From positions 62,001 to 126,000 of the forward strand of contig MU385781.1 of the NCBI GenBank assembly GCA_022497155.1: a stretch of DNA of 64,000 nt, written 5' to 3'. Positions 1-11,004 of this stretch are shown here, piece after piece. Each line of letters opens with the position of its first letter. Position 1 is the first letter of the stretch. The stretch comes from Whalleya microplaca. Its lineage: Eukaryota; Ascomycota; Sordariomycetes; Xylariales; Xylariaceae. The position numbers were made by a program, and so were the translations under genes. Below the pieces are notes generated by a model, which was given only the letters and a program-made list of their open reading frames with translations, ran no database searches and was not told where the DNA came from.

Positions 1-2459
1 AGGATACTCGGGTCCGCAAGATCAACTAAGCCACTCCCCCCAGAGGAGGAAGTGTTAGCGTGTCTGTGCTTCTTCCCCTTCTTCTTCTGCTTAGGTCCGA
101 AGTCTTGGAAAGCTCCAGGCTGGGTACCATAGAGCGATGCCAGGAGGCCCGGAGCCGGAGCAGGAGCAGGGCTGGAGGTAGAGGAAGGGTACTGGTTGTG
201 AAAAGAAGAGAATAACTCACGCTTTCCCGTATCATGGGCCTGGCTACCGCCCGCGCCCCTTCCCCGAATCAAAGACTGTAAGAGCTCGCTCGAGTTGTCC
301 TTGGATGCGGCGCCGAATGCCGACCCTCCAAAAGAATGGCCTTGGCCAAACATACCGCCGCCAATGGGCGGTGTACCGGTCGACTTTAAGCCGGGCGGAG
401 GACCCGGCATCGATGACGGATATAACTGGCTACCGGGCTGTGACCGATACGCCGACGGCATCATGGATGATTGCTGCGCCATGTACCTCGGGTCCGCCGC
501 CGACTTCACGTTGACCGAGCTGGAACTGTTCTCATTCGCAAAGCTGAACCTGGATTGCTGACGGGTATGTCCCTGGCCTTGAAAGAGAGAAGATGGTTGT
601 GACGAGATACCCGGTGGCATCTGATCAGCAAAGCTGCTCTGAGGACGGACGAAGAGTTGCTGTTGCAGTGCCATCGTACGATTGCTGATAGAACCGGCAC
701 TCGGAGATGTTTGCCCATAACCAGACAGGGACGTCCCGAACAGGTCGTTTGTACCAGTTCGCTGTATCGGTGGCTGCGCCGGGTTCCGTCTTTGGTCATA
801 ACGAACACTTTCATGAACCTGGTCTCGATCTTCAGGCTCTCCGCCGAGTGCGAGACTACCGCTTTCAGGCTCACCTTCAGATGGCTCAAGGTTGTCGACA
901 GGCTCTTCCTGTTCTTCCAAGCGATTCTCGTCTTCATCCCTTATAACACGTCTTCGTTCGCCGCCATTGATGTCGAACAGAGGTGGATACGAATCGCTGG
1001 CATGCTTAGGCGGCACAAATGCGCTTGCAGAGCACGAAGAGAGCATCTTCATAATGGCACTAAAATCAAGCACGTCTTGCTTGGTGCTAGACACGGTTTT
1101 CGTACTCGAAGTGGCGGCTGGAGCAGCACTATCGGTAGCTGTTGACTTCTCGGCTTTCCGGCTCGTCGGAGCGGGTGCCTCTGCGGGCGCGGTAGTCGTA
1201 GCCTCCTCGGATTCTTGCGCAGACTCGGCCGTGACAGGCAATGACGTCGATATAGCAGGACTCGAGGTGGCACCACTCGTAGCATGGCTACCTCTTCTAC
1301 TTCGCTGCTGCGTTGTACGTGCCCAGTTGGCAGATGCAGGCAGGATCGGCCCATCACCAGCATCCGAGCCCTCCTTGCTCGATGTGCGAACCATGGGTTG
1401 TGCCCCTGCAGGTGGCGCAGGGGCAGGCGCCTGATGTCGCGACGTAGAACGGGACGATGAGGCGGCATTGGAGAGCGGACGTTGGGTATGTACACTATTC
1501 AAAGATGAGAGGTCCTGCCGCGAATAGCTATCTTCCTCGTCGCCAAGTTCATGCAAGAACATGCACTGGCGATTTCCACATTGTTCATGCCTCAGCCATG
1601 CCGAACAATATTTGGTGGTTCCTAATTGTGCCTTGAGGACGCGATCACCATTCTGCGAGCCGTGAACAGCCTGTATGCACCTAGCAGCATCCTCCTTCTT
1701 CTCGAACGTTACGTAGATTCCGAGGGACTGAGGCTGACCGTCAGAAGACTTGCGATTACTAATGGAAATCTTCTGTATGTTGCCATATTGACCGAAGAAC
1801 TCGGGTTTGCGTAACGTCTTCAGCAACTCGTCTTCGCGAACAGTGGGTGTCAACCCCGTTACGTAGACAAGGTTCTTCTGCACAACGCGGACGCCTTGGA
1901 GGTTTTTGCGATTCTCTTTCTCGGCCTCGCGCTTCTGTACCTCCTTCTGACGTTGTTCTGTCGCTCGCTTCTTCTGATTCTTCTGGATATTGGCCCGGAA
2001 CTCGGCCTCCCTATGTCGGGTTAGCCAGCTGAAGACGTTTCCTTACTCTACCTAGAATGCATACTCTTCGTGTGTAACCACTTTCCATTTTATGTCTTTC
2101 TCATCATATGGACGACGACACGCAGGGCACAAGCCGCTCAGATTATTCTTGAGATTGTTGAAACAGAATTGGCAAATCTGTTGTAGTGTTGTTGATTAGC
2201 AGAGTATTCGCAAGACGCCTCAGTTGGCGCCGGATTCATACCTGATATCCGCACGGACAAGGTCGGAAATTTCTATCGGAAAGATCGAACTCTTCTATGC
2301 ACAGCGGACTTTGTAAAACTTGTCAGCAAATATAACATCAAATACAACAAAAGCGAAGTAGAGAATGCAGAGAATAACGTGGCCTTGCAGGAAGTTGAAT
2401 AGATAGAGGACCTACCAGGTGTCTTCCTCATCATCGATGAAACTGTCTTGAGGGGCCAT
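1..2459 (-). CDS. NOT4: CCR4-NOT subunit Not4, RING E3 ubiquitin ligase (C-terminus off the left edge)
   Basis: Exons (minus strand): 2459-2416, 2308-2242, 2177-2065, 2010-1; all joins are in frame and the reading frame stays open to base 1, so the 3' end lies outside the window. About 744 residues are visible. In order they show a C4C4 RING finger (residues about 15-58, starting CPLC and ending CPACRR), a charged linker, an RRM (about 115-200, starting NLVYVTGL) and one CCCH zinc finger with C-x8-C-x4-C-x3-H spacing, then a long Ser/Pro/Gln-rich tail. This order is diagnostic of Not4/Mot2. The family is the E3 ligase of the CCR4-NOT complex and acts in mRNA decay and ribosome-linked quality control. 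Intron 3 has a clear GCTAAC branch site. The start at 2459 gives MAPQDSF directly before the RING finger, as expected. Confidence 0.92.
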
Positions 2460-3705
2460 GGTGATCTTCGGCAAGCTCAATCAAAGAGCTTGGGCTGCTT
2501 CGGACGAAAACAAACGGACCGGATATCTCGAGGCGGAATATCCAGATTGTATTGTGTGTAATCGACTTGAATGGCCTGTCGCGAAAAAAGAGGAATGTTG
2601 CGTGGGTGATTTTTGTTGCACTTTTGGCAGAAGGCGCGTCGCGGTACCGGTCAAGTCCAGGTTGGGTTGAATCTACAGTTCGGGTGCTGCTTTATGCACG
2701 AGAAAAAGAAATGGCTATACTGGGGGACGAAAGCATGCAGATGAAACCCTGTATGAACGCCCAAGGGAAATGTACAACGAGGCGGAAAAGATAGAGTGGT
2801 TGCTTTTGTGTCGTCTGGGTGATCCGCGGAAATGATCGGGGCGAGACGAAGGGGTGAATGGAGAGGGTGCGTTGTTTGGTATTTGGTATGGAGGTGAACA
2901 GATTGGAGGCAAAAACGCAAAGGAGGTCGATGTCTGCAAAAGATCACCAGAGCCTTGGAGAGAAACGTTGACCTGGGTGGCGCTAGTGATGATGAGACCC
3001 TGAAGTGGTTTAGCGCCAATTTCGATTTTTGCCTCGTTGCACCTGCCCACATTAACACCTTCTACGAAGTCTTCCGTCTTCTGTACACAGTGTATCGTAC
3101 TTGGCCCTCGGTTTCGTTTGGCTGGGAGATATAGTCAAGTCAGATAAGCATTTATAGTTCCCTATGTATATAGGAGCACGATGATCAAATCAGAAATTTT
3201 ATATCTCGCATTTCACTGCAGTCGAGGCCTTGGAGAACAGATATGTAGGACAGGTACCTATTTGCCAGGCCATGCACTACGTCACATAGGTACACGTATG
3301 TACATGCCTTTGGTACGTACGTAGTAAGGGACTAAATACCAGGTACATACCACAGAGCTTTAAGCGGCAAGTGCTACCTAAATAGTATGTACTAATAGCT
3401 GCTTCCGCCATAATGAGGTTCCGCGGATAACTTCGGAGCAGCCTTAAATATTGTTCCGCCATCATGTACTTAGGTACATACCTGCCTCATTGGTAGGTAC
3501 ATGTATCATGTACCCTGTCTAGGCATAATACAGTGTCACACTGTAGAGACGGCACGGCCTCCCGGCTTCGAAATTGGGGGCCGTTGATTCGATTATGTAC
3601 CACTCCGAACCCGAGCTGCCTCTCGTACTGCGTAATGGTCAATTCTCTCAACCAGCTCCAGCCCTATCCGCCATCAATTGGCCCGCCAGCCGTCGTCTAG
3701 CAAGC
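2460..3705. other. Intergenic region between NOT4 and the complex I gene (divergent promoters)
   Basis: No convincing gene. It separates two divergently transcribed genes, so it should hold both promoters. Bases 3230-3510 are rich in short TACCTA/TAGGTA and GTACGTA words that recur in several other spacers of this window. Open frames at 2651-3058 have no domain and poor codon character. Confidence 0.5.
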
Positions 3706-4642
3706 ATGGCGACCAAACTATGTCGAAGCAGAGCTCTGGCTTCAGCTCTGCGACCGACGAAGCCCTCACTACAATGCCGCAATGACCAGGTTGTCCGCTG
3801 CATCGCCTCGACGGCCCCTCGAAATGTCGCTATCCCCAAGGACGCCCCCAACATGCGGCAAGCCCCGCGAGACCATCCCAAGGAGCTCAAGGCACCCATC
3901 ATCAATCCGGCCGACAAGTACGAGTCCAAAGCCGACGACCTCCATCGGTATGGATCGTGGCTCATGGGCTGTCTGCCCAAGTACATCCAGCAGTTCTCCG
4001 TGTGGAAAGATGAACTGGTTATCTACATCCCACCCTCGGGGGTGATACCAGTCTTCTCTTTCCTCAAGTGTAAGACATACATAGCAAAACACCCGGCTGG
4101 ATGATGTTGATCCACGTACTCACCCGAAGCCAGACAACACGGCCGCCGAGTTCACGCAGGTCAGCACCGTGACGGCCGTCGACTTCCCGACGCGGGACCA
4201 GCGCTTCGAGATCGTGTACAACCTGCTGAGCGTGCGGCACAACGCGCGGATCCGCGTGAAGACGTACGCGGACGAGGCGACGCCCGTGCCGAGCATCACG
4301 CCGCTGTTCGACGGCGCCAACTGGTACGAGCGCGAGGTGTACGACTTGTTCGGCGTCTTCTTCGTCGGCCACCCGGACCTGCGCCGCATCATGACCGACT
4401 ACGGCTTCGAGGGGCATCCCCTGCGCAAGGACTTCCCCCTCACCGGCTACACCGAGATCCGCTACGACGAGGAGAAGAAGCGCATCGTCACCGAGCCGCT
4501 CGAGATGACCCAGGCCTTCCGCAACTTCGAGGGCGGCTCGACCGCCTGGGAGCCCGTGGGCGCTGGCACCGACCGCAAGCCGGATACTTTCAAATTACCT
4601 ACGCCGAAGCCTGAGCCGCCGAAAGAGGAGCCTAAAAAATAG
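3706..4642 (+). CDS. NDUFS3: NADH:ubiquinone oxidoreductase 30 kDa subunit (complex I, NDUFS3)
   Basis: Two exons, 3706-4069 and 4134-4642, joined over a 64-nt intron, give 290 residues. The join restores the family segment FLKYNTAAEF. The second exon carries the highly conserved signature region of the NuoC/30 kDa subunit ([17 protein letters not shown], then [23 protein letters not shown]). The protein is a core subunit of the matrix arm of mitochondrial complex I, near the quinone site. The first 40 residues are rich in Arg, Ser and Ala without acids, as in a mitochondrial presequence. An upstream in-frame ATG at 3598 exists, but 3706 gives a normal presequence ([16 protein letters not shown]) and is preferred. 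Exon 2 is markedly GC-rich. Confidence 0.95.
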
Positions 4643-5444
4643 ATTCTAGCTAGACGGCTTGTACATAATGACTGACACAATCGACAATGATATTTTTTTT
4701 TATCTTGGTTCCCACTATCATGCACGAGTCTAAGACATGTAATAAACTCAAAGATGGCCTTCAAGTATAGAACGCTTTCGTGAGATACAGTTCCTGCTAT
4801 TCTTGATTGCACTGTTTCAGACTTTCAACCATGAAAAGTATAGCTGTATTAGGGTATACGTACTACTATCGTAGAGACCGTCTCCCCCTGAATAACTTCT
4901 CAATCGCTTGGCTCGAATAGTGAAAACACAGCCTAACAATCTCTCTTCAAAACAAGTTGAAGTAAATTGATTCTAATTGGAAAAGCATGGGTGAGACTCG
5001 CTGAGACGGCTGATTTACGTGGATCAGATATCTGAACATGTATAGTCAAGGGGCAATTAGAAACCTTTTATAACCTTAGCTAAGTGGCTCTCAATAGTTT
5101 AATAAAGAGGGCCACTGGTGGCCGTAATGAGCGCTACATCGTGCGTTCAAAGTATGGAGAGCCTTCGAATGGGGGCACATTACAACATCTACTTCAACAC
5201 ATTATCCTAGTAGGCGCTCGGAAAGCAGTTTCTACTCATACAAGCTAGTTATTTCTATAAACTAGCACCTTATCATAACCTCTGCCTAGCAGCATATAGT
5301 CTACTGCCATAACTCCAAGCCATGCATGCATAATAAACCCCAGCTCTCATTCGTAGTATCCAGCCCATTTATGCAACATGTCTCACGAGGGTTCAAGGCA
5401 AAGCCCGGCCTGCCCATACATAAACCAAGGTGCCGGCCGGTAGT
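4643..5444. other. Intergenic region between convergent genes
   Basis: The 3' ends of the complex I gene and the PUA-like gene face each other here. The stretch is AT-rich and I see no coding pattern, RNA gene or clear repeat in it. Confidence 0.5.
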
Positions 5445-7868
5445 CTAGTCTGACTGTTCATCTGCGGAATCCCATATGATCGGCGGCGGCTCCTGAATAT
5501 CATCGTTCAACAGACTATCCGGCAACATCTGGCTCCGCGTGGGGAACTGTGACGACCGCAGAGAATGGCGCGTATGCCGAAACGCCGTGGGACTGCTGCT
5601 GTGCAACTCGTGGTTTGACACCTCGCTAGAGATAGTGATGGCGCGAGGAAGCGACTTCACGGGACTTAGCTGCGGACTTGATGATACCTGGCTGACCGTA
5701 GTGGCCTGGGAGGGTCTCACGCCGCCTTGCGATCTTGGGATCGGAGCTGCTGGTAATGCCTGAACAGAAGATCCTGACCGCAAACGAGGCGCTGCGGGCT
5801 TGACAAAATTCCTTATATCTCCCGACTGAAGTCGTCTGTCGGTTGACCTACGCGGAGACTGGCTCGCAGGAACCACCTCATCGGCATTTTGGGATGATTG
5901 ATGTTGCGTCGAAAAATCTAAGTCACTCTGGAGCTGTGCCCTGAGTTCCTGGGATTCCGTAACGTTGGGCTTGCCCCCTAAAAGCGGCGATTCTGGGTCT
6001 GCGAATAGGGCACATCTCAGGTTTGCCGTGAGCTCGCCAACAACGGCCGGAGCGATCCATGTGTATTTCTGCGGAGCAGCACCAATCCAACCCTTCTGCT
6101 TCATCTCGTCTAGCGAAACCGGGTTGTTCAATTCGTAGACCTGGAGGATTTCGTACGCGAATTTCATGACTCCTTTTCCTTGGTTGAATTCCGCATTGCC
6201 AATTCCATCCTCCTTTTGGATTTCTCCAGGCACCTTCGCAGGACCAAGCATACACATATGCTTCAACTCACAGAATGGTCTAGTTGAATATATCCAAACG
6301 CGGGATACGCTTGCCGGTATCTTCCAAGTCCTGAATTCGTGGTTCTTCGTTCTGTCGAGAATCTTCGCTAAAGGTTCGGGGTGAAGAGAGACCATAATAT
6401 CAGAATTTGGAGTTTGCGGTCCAAGAGCATGGATAGCCTCAAGGGGTAGTCGTTGGCTTTCGAGACCTTGGGTCAACGATTGAGCCTGTGTCATTGTCAT
6501 ATTCTCATAAGTCGGTTCCGCCTGTGGCGAGGATATTGGTGTTTGTTCTACCACCGAAGCAGACGGAGGCGGAGTTACGTCTCTATCGCGAGTGGTTTGG
6601 GCCACATCTCCATGCTCCGATGTAGGCGATGTAGGAGCACCTGCGTCTGCTGGGGCTGTCTCTGGGGGGCCATCTGCTTCGATTTCACGACTGAGTCCTT
6701 CCGCTGACGACAAAAGCTCAGCCTGCGTCTCCTCTCCGATGTCATCATAACAAGTCTCTGGTGCTGTTCCGGGGTCGGGCGATGTCAGGACAGTATCGTC
6801 GTGCTCCACCGGCGCATCCTGTTCTTCATCAAATGCCTCGGAGCTTTCCTCATCTTCGGTCTCACCCTCGGTCTCGTCAAAGTCTTCGTCAGAATCAGGA
6901 ATTTCTCGTAGAGGCGGCCGTCCTGAAGACTTCTTTGCAGGTTTTGGAGATTTGGGCTTAGTCCTTCCTGGGGTGATATTTTCTTTGTCCTCGGGCAATT
7001 CGAAGCGAAGCTTCTTTCCTGGTGTGATATTCACGGTTGATTTTGGAGTTGGTGTAGCTGGAGAGCTATGGGATGAACTGTATGAATCCTGTATTACCCG
7101 GTCTCTCGGAGTCTTTAGAATCGTTTTGATGATGGGAGATGGTGCCGAGATATTGGTAGACTTATTTTTTAGAGGTGAATCGTGCGGCGCTGGGCTATAG
7201 CGCATCAACATTGGCGTTAATGGCGTATTAGACGACGGAATGACCGTCTTCGTCTTGCGATTTTGCGGAGTGGAGGAGTTGTATAAGCTTGGGACGGAGG
7301 ATCTGGGCGGGTTTTCCTGCTCTACTCCCTTCGGATCGCTGATCTGTGGTGTACGAGCACTTTTGTCTTTGGTTGGAGTTTCCAAAATAAAGCCTTGCTC
7401 ATCGTCGTCTCCCGACTCGCTGATTTCCCAGATTTTCTCGTCCTCATCCTTGTTGGAAAGGAACTGAGTCAAGGTTTGCGTGTGGAAGCTGCTTGTCACG
7501 TTGACATTTGGAGAGTCTCCCAAAGTCTTGCGTCGCTTTGAGGCCCTTGGCTTCTCATTCGCATCTAAGTCGTCACCCGTGGTCTTGCGCCGGGTTCCGC
7601 GGGCCTTCTTCTTGGACTTGACTTCTTCGACACGATTTGCGTCCTCTTCCTCATCTTCAGTGTTGAGCAGGTCCTCCTGCATTGAAGGGGGTACAAAATC
7701 CATCTGGGTGAGTGTGCTTTGTTTCATTTCTCGGGAAGTCCTCGAGCGTCCATATGTCTTGACCTGTCGCCGACGGGGCGGAAACAGTTGCTGTTGAGGA
7801 GCTGCGGCAGTTGATTTAAACGTCACACCTGCAGACGCTTTGCCACGGGATCGTGTCTGCGGCGGCAT
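5445..7868 (-). CDS. Hypothetical protein with a PUA/ASCH-like domain
   Basis: Single-exon gene of 807 residues. The N-terminal 490 residues are low-complexity, rich in Ser, Thr, Pro, Lys and acidic runs with many SP/TP sites, so probably disordered and nuclear. A compact conserved-looking segment at about residues 490-625 (starting MVSLHPEPLAKILDRTKNHE, containing RTWKIP and VWIYST) has the pattern of the ASCH/PUA-like fold, which binds RNA or modified nucleotides. The tail is again Ser-rich. The start at 7868 (MPPQTRSRG) is chosen because the ten upstream codons in frame begin with TTG, not ATG, and ACCATGCC is a good fungal start context. I do not recognise a named orthologue. The domain call is by pattern only. 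Confidence 0.75.
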   Translation of the reverse strand: MPPQTRSRGKASAGVTFKSTAAAPQQQLFPPRRRQVKTYGRSRTSREMKQSTLTQMDFVPPSMQEDLLNTEDEEEDANRVEEVKSKKKARGTRRKTTGDDLDANEKPRASKRRKTLGDSPNVNVTSSFHTQTLTQFLSNKDEDEKIWEISESGDDDEQGFILETPTKDKSARTPQISDPKGVEQENPPRSSVPSLYNSSTPQNRKTKTVIPSSNTPLTPMLMRYSPAPHDSPLKNKSTNISAPSPIIKTILKTPRDRVIQDSYSSSHSSPATPTPKSTVNITPGKKLRFELPEDKENITPGRTKPKSPKPAKKSSGRPPLREIPDSDEDFDETEGETEDEESSEAFDEEQDAPVEHDDTVLTSPDPGTAPETCYDDIGEETQAELLSSAEGLSREIEADGPPETAPADAGAPTSPTSEHGDVAQTTRDRDVTPPPSASVVEQTPISSPQAEPTYENMTMTQAQSLTQGLESQRLPLEAIHALGPQTPNSDIMVSLHPEPLAKILDRTKNHEFRTWKIPASVSRVWIYSTRPFCELKHMCMLGPAKVPGEIQKEDGIGNAEFNQGKGVMKFAYEILQVYELNNPVSLDEMKQKGWIGAAPQKYTWIAPAVVGELTANLRCALFADPESPLLGGKPNVTESQELRAQLQSDLDFSTQHQSSQNADEVVPASQSPRRSTDRRLQSGDIRNFVKPAAPRLRSGSSVQALPAAPIPRSQGGVRPSQATTVSQVSSSPQLSPVKSLPRAITISSEVSNHELHSSSPTAFRHTRHSLRSSQFPTRSQMLPDSLLNDDIQEPPPIIWDSADEQSD

Positions 7869-8980
7869 GGTTTCGATGACCTGTCCTGATCCTTGCAATA
7901 GCTAGTGTAAATGATATTCTAGAAGCGCACGATGTAATTCTTGAAATGTTTGTAGAAACTGAAGTACAACAGGCCACAGTCCAGGGACCGATGATTTCCA
8001 AGTAGTAGATGTTAATGAGAGTGGGATGCCTATTGTCCAACAGGGAGCATACCAGTACTTTAGATCTTATCAGGTGATGTGCGACATGACGCGGTCGAGG
8101 TGCGACTTTCGCGTCTAATGCATATCAATTAGGCTGCTCCTGTTTAATGTACCGCCTAACTCGGTAAATGAAACCCGGATACAGGATAGCTCAGTACCTA
8201 CCCCGCCTTTATTGTAGGTACCTATTCATCTCGCTTGCTTGCCCCTCCACTAAGGTAGTTGAACAGCTTCATAGCTTCATACATGTATACTACCGGGTAC
8301 TTACTTGGGCATTAGCTCTGGTCACCTACATATGTACATACTTTATATGCATAGATAGCTTCAAGCTTCCTAACCGACGCCACCTGCCTCAACCAAAAGC
8401 AGCATTGGTCAATGGGTCAGTCACTCGGCCAGAAAAATCACTTCGGGTGTTTTTCGAAGGTACCGGAGTTCAAGCCAAGCTGCAAGAGCTTGAACATCAC
8501 GGTTCTGAGCTTTTTTGTCGATAGGGTATAAACGATTCAAAGACTACCTAGCTACCTACCTACAACTACCTATCTAAAGGTAAACCCTCCAATCGAAGTT
8601 ATGTTGCTTCTAGTCCGATGCTGCCGGTACCCACCTGACCTAACCCATGCTACGTGTGGACGTACCTAGATTATGCCGGCCACATCTGCGCTACCTACCG
8701 AGGTACGAGGTACGGCGCGTAAGTTGGATATAGACCATCCTTCACTCAAAGCATACCGATCTTGCCCAGATTGAACTCATCGGTGTAATTCTAACTAAAG
8801 CGCAATGCTACGTAGATAGCTTTTAATTGGAATATCAACATCTATTGCTTATATATCTTGTACATATCATACTTTACGAGGCTTGGTTGTGAGCAGCTGG
8901 CTGGCTGGCTATCTATACAGCCGCGGCTAAATCATCAGTGATACCCCCTAAGCCCAACAACAGCTAAGAACAGCGCCACA
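7869..8980. other. Intergenic region between divergent genes, rich in TACCTA words
   Basis: It holds the promoters of the PUA-like gene (minus) and the Lpx1-like gene (plus). Bases 8196-8600 contain many TACCTA, TAGGTA and GGTACC words, including an array near 8544-8570. I find no gene; the short frame at 8168-8524 has no family features. Confidence 0.5.
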
Positions 8981-10291
8981 ATGGCGTTCCCCTTCCACGT
9001 CAAAGAGCACACGATCCCATCGCAGCACGTGCGCGAGTGGCCGCGCGCGACGGCAAACTCACAGGAAGAGATACTCCACCTCAGCGTGAAGCAATACACC
9101 CCGATCGACAACCCGGACCCGCGACTGGGGGACGTGACGATCATCGGGGCGCACGCGAACGGGTTCCCCAAAGAACTCTACGAGGCGCTGTGGGCGGACC
9201 TGCACGCATCCTCCAAGCACCACGGCTTCCGCATCCGCGGCATCTGGATCGCCGACGTCGCGAACCAGGGGTACAGCGGCGCGGCGAACGAGGCCGCGCT
9301 GGGCGACGACCCCAGCTGGCACGACCACGCGCGCGACCTGCTGCACCTGACCAACGTGTTCCGCGCGGACATGCCGCGGCCCCTCGTCGGCGTCGGACAC
9401 TCCTTCGGCGCCGCCATCCTGACGCGGTTGGCGCTGATCCACCCGCGCCTGCTGACCACGCTCGTGCTCTTCGATCCCACGATCACCTGGTTCACGCTGA
9501 CGAGCCTGGGGCCGGGCAAGAGCCCCGCGCGCGCGTCGACCTTCCGCCGCGACGTGTGGCCCTCGCGGGAGGCGGCCGCCGCCGCGTTCCGGAAGTCGCC
9601 GTTTTACCAGTCCTGGGATCCGCGGGTGTTGGAGGCGTGGATCGCGCATGCGGTGCGAGAGACGCCGACGGCGCTGATTCCGGATGATGATGGGAAGAAG
9701 GAGGAGGGGCAGCGGCAAGTGACGCTGCGGACCACGAAGCACCAGGAGGTGTTCACGTACTTCCGGCCGCTGTGGCCGTACATCAAGGCGGACGGGACGA
9801 TAGACAAGGAGGGCGCGCCGGATTGGGACCCGGAGGCGTACGAGAAGCTCGATCTCAAGGATATATATCCGTTCTACCGGAGCGAGGGCCCCAGCGTCCT
9901 CCAGCAGCTGCCTGGCGTCAGACCGTCTGTGCTATGGGTCTTCGGAGGTACCAGCGACCTCAGCACGCCCAAGGCGCGGAAGATGAAGACGGAGTCGTGC
10001 GGCGTTGGTGGCGGCGGCAGTGGAGGGCTCGCGGCCGGACGCGTGGACCAGGTTGTCATGGAAGGCATGGGACATCTGTTTCCCATGGAGGTGCCGGAGC
10101 AGTGTGCCAATCACTCCGCCATATGGATCGGCAAAGAGATGAAACGGTGGAGGGGAAAAGAGCGAGAGTACGAGGAGTGGACCAAGTTATCTCTGCAAGA
10201 GAAGTCAACACTTAGTGAAAAGTGGTTAGACATGATAGGTCGTCCGCCGCCAAGAAAGGGATCAAAAGAAAGCACGGGATCGAAATTATAA
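8981..10291 (+). CDS. Lpx1-like peroxisomal alpha/beta hydrolase
   Basis: Single exon, 436 residues. The alpha/beta-hydrolase nucleophile elbow is seen as GVGHSFGAA with Ser141. An acid candidate lies in VFGGTSDLSTP and the catalytic His candidate in GMGHLFPME, in the expected order. The last three residues are SKL, a classic type 1 peroxisomal targeting signal, so the enzyme should be in the peroxisome matrix. Size, elbow and SKL fit the Lpx1-type peroxisomal lipase family of fungi, which also includes hydrolases recruited into secondary-metabolite pathways. No biosynthetic cluster is visible around it, so a housekeeping lipid role is more likely; the substrate is unknown. The first 750 bases are strongly GC-rich at third positions compared with the 3' half. 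Confidence 0.85.
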   Translation: MAFPFHVKEHTIPSQHVREWPRATANSQEEILHLSVKQYTPIDNPDPRLGDVTIIGAHANGFPKELYEALWADLHASSKHHGFRIRGIWIADVANQGYSGAANEAALGDDPSWHDHARDLLHLTNVFRADMPRPLVGVGHSFGAAILTRLALIHPRLLTTLVLFDPTITWFTLTSLGPGKSPARASTFRRDVWPSREAAAAAFRKSPFYQSWDPRVLEAWIAHAVRETPTALIPDDDGKKEEGQRQVTLRTTKHQEVFTYFRPLWPYIKADGTIDKEGAPDWDPEAYEKLDLKDIYPFYRSEGPSVLQQLPGVRPSVLWVFGGTSDLSTPKARKMKTESCGVGGGGSGGLAAGRVDQVVMEGMGHLFPMEVPEQCANHSAIWIGKEMKRWRGKEREYEEWTKLSLQEKSTLSEKWLDMIGRPPPRKGSKESTGSKL

Positions 10292-11004
10292 ACAGGCCAA
10301 TAGCGAATTGGTATGAATTTAGCATCTACTTATGGGCTTTAGGATATTAATCTTGCCGAGTATGAGGCAACATGCCGGGCTATGGCATATGTGTCTAGCT
10401 AAGTCTAGAAAGCAAGGACCTAGAATTGCCTAGATACAACATACATAATAATCATGAACACTTGAAAGCCTCACATGTAGCAATCACATAGAAGAAGGTC
10501 GGGTGGCAAACAGAAAAAGTAAAACAACATAATGCTATGGAATTATACTTTGACAAAAACGGCCAGTCTATCTACTCGATGAAGCCATCCCTTTTTTGGT
10601 GAAGAAAAACACAAAGCTAATGCCAGGCCTCGTCAGGGTCGTCCATTCTGATGCCCTAACCGCGCCCGGAATCATTACTCATTCCTACGCCGAAACAACC
10701 TCCCATGCATCAAAGGCGACCTACTCGCAACCATTTCATATGCTCTGTCCTTCGCTGCCCCATTTCGTCATTGTGATCGAGAGTCATGACGGGGCATCAG
10801 AAAGAATAAGACGGGTTTCGTCAAATAAAAAGAAAAGCTCTCATAACTCTATACAACGGGATGATGGTGATGAAATGAGCAAAATTTTCATTTGTACCTC
10901 ATCAACTCTGCCCGTGTACCATGATACTGGTGTGGGGGCATCTCTTCTCGCTTCTTCACTGCCCCCCCTTCCCCCCCCCCCCCTTTTCACCTCTCAGGTG
11001 ACGT
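10292..11004. other. Intergenic region between convergent genes with a poly-C tract
   Basis: It lies between the 3' ends of the hydrolase gene and UFD4. It contains a C-run interrupted by TT (10962-10983, thirteen consecutive C from 10971). The open frame at 10596-11039 has no recognisable protein character. Confidence 0.5.

Noticed and set aside
2651..3058. A 135-codon open frame on the minus strand upstream of NOT4
   Set aside because: Composition and lack of domains fit chance; overlapping frames of similar length occur on the same bases.
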